In this document: piece after piece, positions 6,040 through 7,168 of the stretch
Layout: each line of letters starts with the position of its first letter
Position numbering within the stretch: the stretch's first letter is position 1
Origin: Microcaldota archaeon
GTDB taxonomy: Archaea; Micrarchaeota; Micrarchaeia; Micrarchaeales; CABMGC01
Length of the DNA stretch: 7,168 nt
Reading direction: 5' to 3'
Assembly: GCA_030040335.1 (NCBI GenBank)
Contig: JASHTX010000055.1
Location: 1-7,168 of the forward strand
Program-made: the position numbers and the translations under genes
The notes under the pieces: model-generated
Seen by the model: the letters and a program-made list of their open reading frames with translations, nothing else
What the model was told of the DNA's origin: nothing
Databases searched by the model: none

Positions 6040-6741
6040 ATGATCAGGCAGGCGGTCATACTCGCGGCTGGAAGGGGAAAAAGGATGCTGATGAGCGGCG
6101 GCCCCGCGGGCACGCCGAAGCCGCTCATAGAGCTGGACGGAGCGCCGATAATCGAGAGGATGATAAAGAAACTTGAGGAGCGGAAGGTGGAGATCGCTGT
6201 TGTGATAAACCCAGCCGACAAAGGCATCTTCGAGAGGAAGCTCGGCGGCCATGAGATAGAGTACGTGTTCCAGAGCAAGCCGCTCGGCACCGCGAACGCG
6301 GTCTACTGCGCGAAGAAGTTTGTCACCGAGGAGCTCTTCCTGGTGATGATGGGCGACGACATAACCGAATACGATCCAAGTGAGCTGCTCAACATCAGGG
6401 AGCCCACGGTCTTCGGATTCAGTGTGGATGACGTCTCAGGCTACGGGGCGGTGATAACCGATGATAACGAAGAAGTGGCAGACATAGTGGAGAAGGAGAA
6501 GACCGGAAAGGGCATAGCAAACGCCGGAGTCTACGTTTTGCCTAGGGAGTTCTTTGACATCTACAAGGAGATCCCGAAGGACAGGGCAAGCGGCGAGTAT
6601 TTCCTGACGTGCGCGCCGAAGATAATGAGAAGGCAGGGAGTCAGGTTCAGGCTGCGAAAGATGGCCTACTGGTTTGGAATAAACACAAAGGAACAGCTGG
6701 AGGAAGCTGAGAAGAAAGCCAAGAAGGGGAAAAAGGGCTAG
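6040..6741 (+). CDS. Sugar-1-phosphate nucleotidyltransferase (GlmU/RmlA type)
   Basis: This 233-residue protein is a single NTP-transferase domain. AVILAAGRGKRM (5-16), followed by TPKPL (25-29), forms the nucleotide-binding loop and catalytic lysine signature. FQSKPLGTANAV (77-88) is the base- and sugar-binding Q...GTA motif. MMGDDI (103-108) carries the metal-binding aspartate. GYGAVI (134-139), IVEKEK (149-154), NAGVYV (161-166) and SGEYFLT (184-190) follow, then YWFGINTKEQL (210-220). The enzyme should join a nucleoside triphosphate to a sugar-1-phosphate. The layout resembles the pyrophosphorylase half of GlmU, but the left-handed beta-helix found in full-length GlmU is absent, and so is its acetyltransferase activity. 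UDP-N-acetylglucosamine synthesis would fit glmS nearby, but substrate and nucleotide cannot be read from the sequence. The tail is lysine-rich (KKAKKGKKG). GTGA at 6032-6035 is a plausible ribosome site for this ATG. The next gene begins 1 nt after the stop. Confidence 0.9.
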   Translation: MIRQAVILAAGRGKRMLMSGGPAGTPKPLIELDGAPIIERMIKKLEERKVEIAVVINPADKGIFERKLGGHEIEYVFQSKPLGTANAVYCAKKFVTEELFLVMMGDDITEYDPSELLNIREPTVFGFSVDDVSGYGAVITDDNEEVADIVEKEKTGKGIANAGVYVLPREFFDIYKEIPKDRASGEYFLTCAPKIMRRQGVRFRLRKMAYWFGINTKEQLEEAEKKAKKGKKG

Positions 6742-6742
6742 C

Positions 6743-7168
6743 ATGGCTACTGCGCAAAGGGTATCTGTTTTGATATTCTCCAAGGACGACCTGAGGCAGG
6801 CTCTCGAGCTTGTTAAGAAGGTATACGTCAGCTCAGACGAGATAGTGGTGATGGATGCAAGCGGCAGGAACGAGAGGGAGTGGTTCATCAGGGAGAAGAG
6901 AAGGCTGGGTTTCGACAAGGTGAAGGTCTTCAGGGTCATAGCTCTGGGCTACAGGGAGCCGCTGATGATGTACGCGCTCAAGAAATGCAGCTGCGACTGG
7001 GTGCTAGATCTCGACACGGACATGATACCCTCAGAGCAGCTGAGGATAGACATGCCGAGGCTGATGCGCAACGGGAAGTGCGACGGATACGCGATAGCAC
7101 TGTATACGCAGCACAACTCCTCGAAGCGCACCTTCGTCTCATACCAGGTGAGGCTCTTCAGGAGAGAA
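6743..7168 (+). CDS. Glycosyltransferase, GT-A fold, 3' end outside window
   Basis: An uninterrupted frame of 142 codons runs from the ATG at 6743 to the window edge. RVSVLIFSKDDL (6-17) is the first strand and helix of a GT-A nucleotide-binding fold, and EIVVMDASG (33-41) is the second strand and turn. DWVLDLDTDMIP (85-96) contains the D-x-D motif that holds the metal and the sugar-nucleotide phosphates. YREPLMMYALKKC (70-82) just before it is the usual helix preceding that strand. This order matches family 2-like glycosyltransferases, which transfer sugar from a nucleotide sugar to a lipid carrier, glycan or protein. No membrane segment appears in the visible part. The ATG follows the nucleotidyltransferase stop by a single base, so the two are probably translationally coupled and may act on the same nucleotide sugar. 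Family number and acceptor cannot be fixed from this half. Confidence 0.82.
   Translation, partial: MATAQRVSVLIFSKDDLRQALELVKKVYVSSDEIVVMDASGRNEREWFIREKRRLGFDKVKVFRVIALGYREPLMMYALKKCSCDWVLDLDTDMIPSEQLRIDMPRLMRNGKCDGYAIALYTQHNSSKRTFVSYQVRLFRRE

Noticed and set aside
1..7168. CRISPR array, insertion sequence, integrase or attachment site
   Set aside because: No regularly spaced repeats, terminal inverted repeats, transposase or recombinase motifs were seen on either strand.

Overview
The window looks archaeal. The evidence is an S-layer-type surface protein with a Sec signal peptide, TATA boxes placed about 25 nt ahead of plausible transcription starts with very short leaders, no bacterial -35/-10 promoters, and heavy use of AGG (Arg) and ATA (Ile) codons. 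The N-terminal pattern of the S-layer protein and its scarcity of charged residues remind me of acidophilic DPANN archaea of the Micrarchaeota (ARMAN) type. That placement is recollection and inference, not something the sequence proves.

Layout. (1) Positions 1-2204, minus strand: one long, 3'-truncated S-layer glycoprotein gene with 734 codons in view. (2) 2205-2477: a divergent intergenic region with one TATA box for the S-layer gene and one for glmS. Between them lie short palindromes, an inverted repeat and a direct repeat that may be regulatory. (3) 2478-4283, plus: complete glmS (glucosamine-6-phosphate synthase). (4) 4316-4987, plus: an FkbM-type SAM methyltransferase, probably co-transcribed with glmS. 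(5) 4994-5968, minus: a second, larger FkbM-type methyltransferase that converges on the first with only 6 nt between the stops. (6) 5969-6039: a short AT-rich divergent promoter. (7) 6040-6741, plus: a GlmU/RmlA-type sugar-1-phosphate nucleotidyltransferase. (8) 6743-7168, plus: the N-terminal half of a GT-A glycosyltransferase, starting 1 nt after the previous stop.

How the genes fit together. GlmS makes glucosamine-6-phosphate, the entry point to amino sugars. The nucleotidyltransferase would activate a sugar phosphate, the glycosyltransferase would transfer sugar, and FkbM enzymes often O-methylate glycans. The S-layer protein next door carries a dozen N-glycosylation sequons. The simplest reading is a cell-surface locus that makes an S-layer protein and part of the glycan that decorates it. 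No mobile element, CRISPR array, tRNA or rRNA was found. I do not see a clearly new defence or mobile system; the more unusual signals are in the architecture of the S-layer protein and in the two divergent promoter regions.
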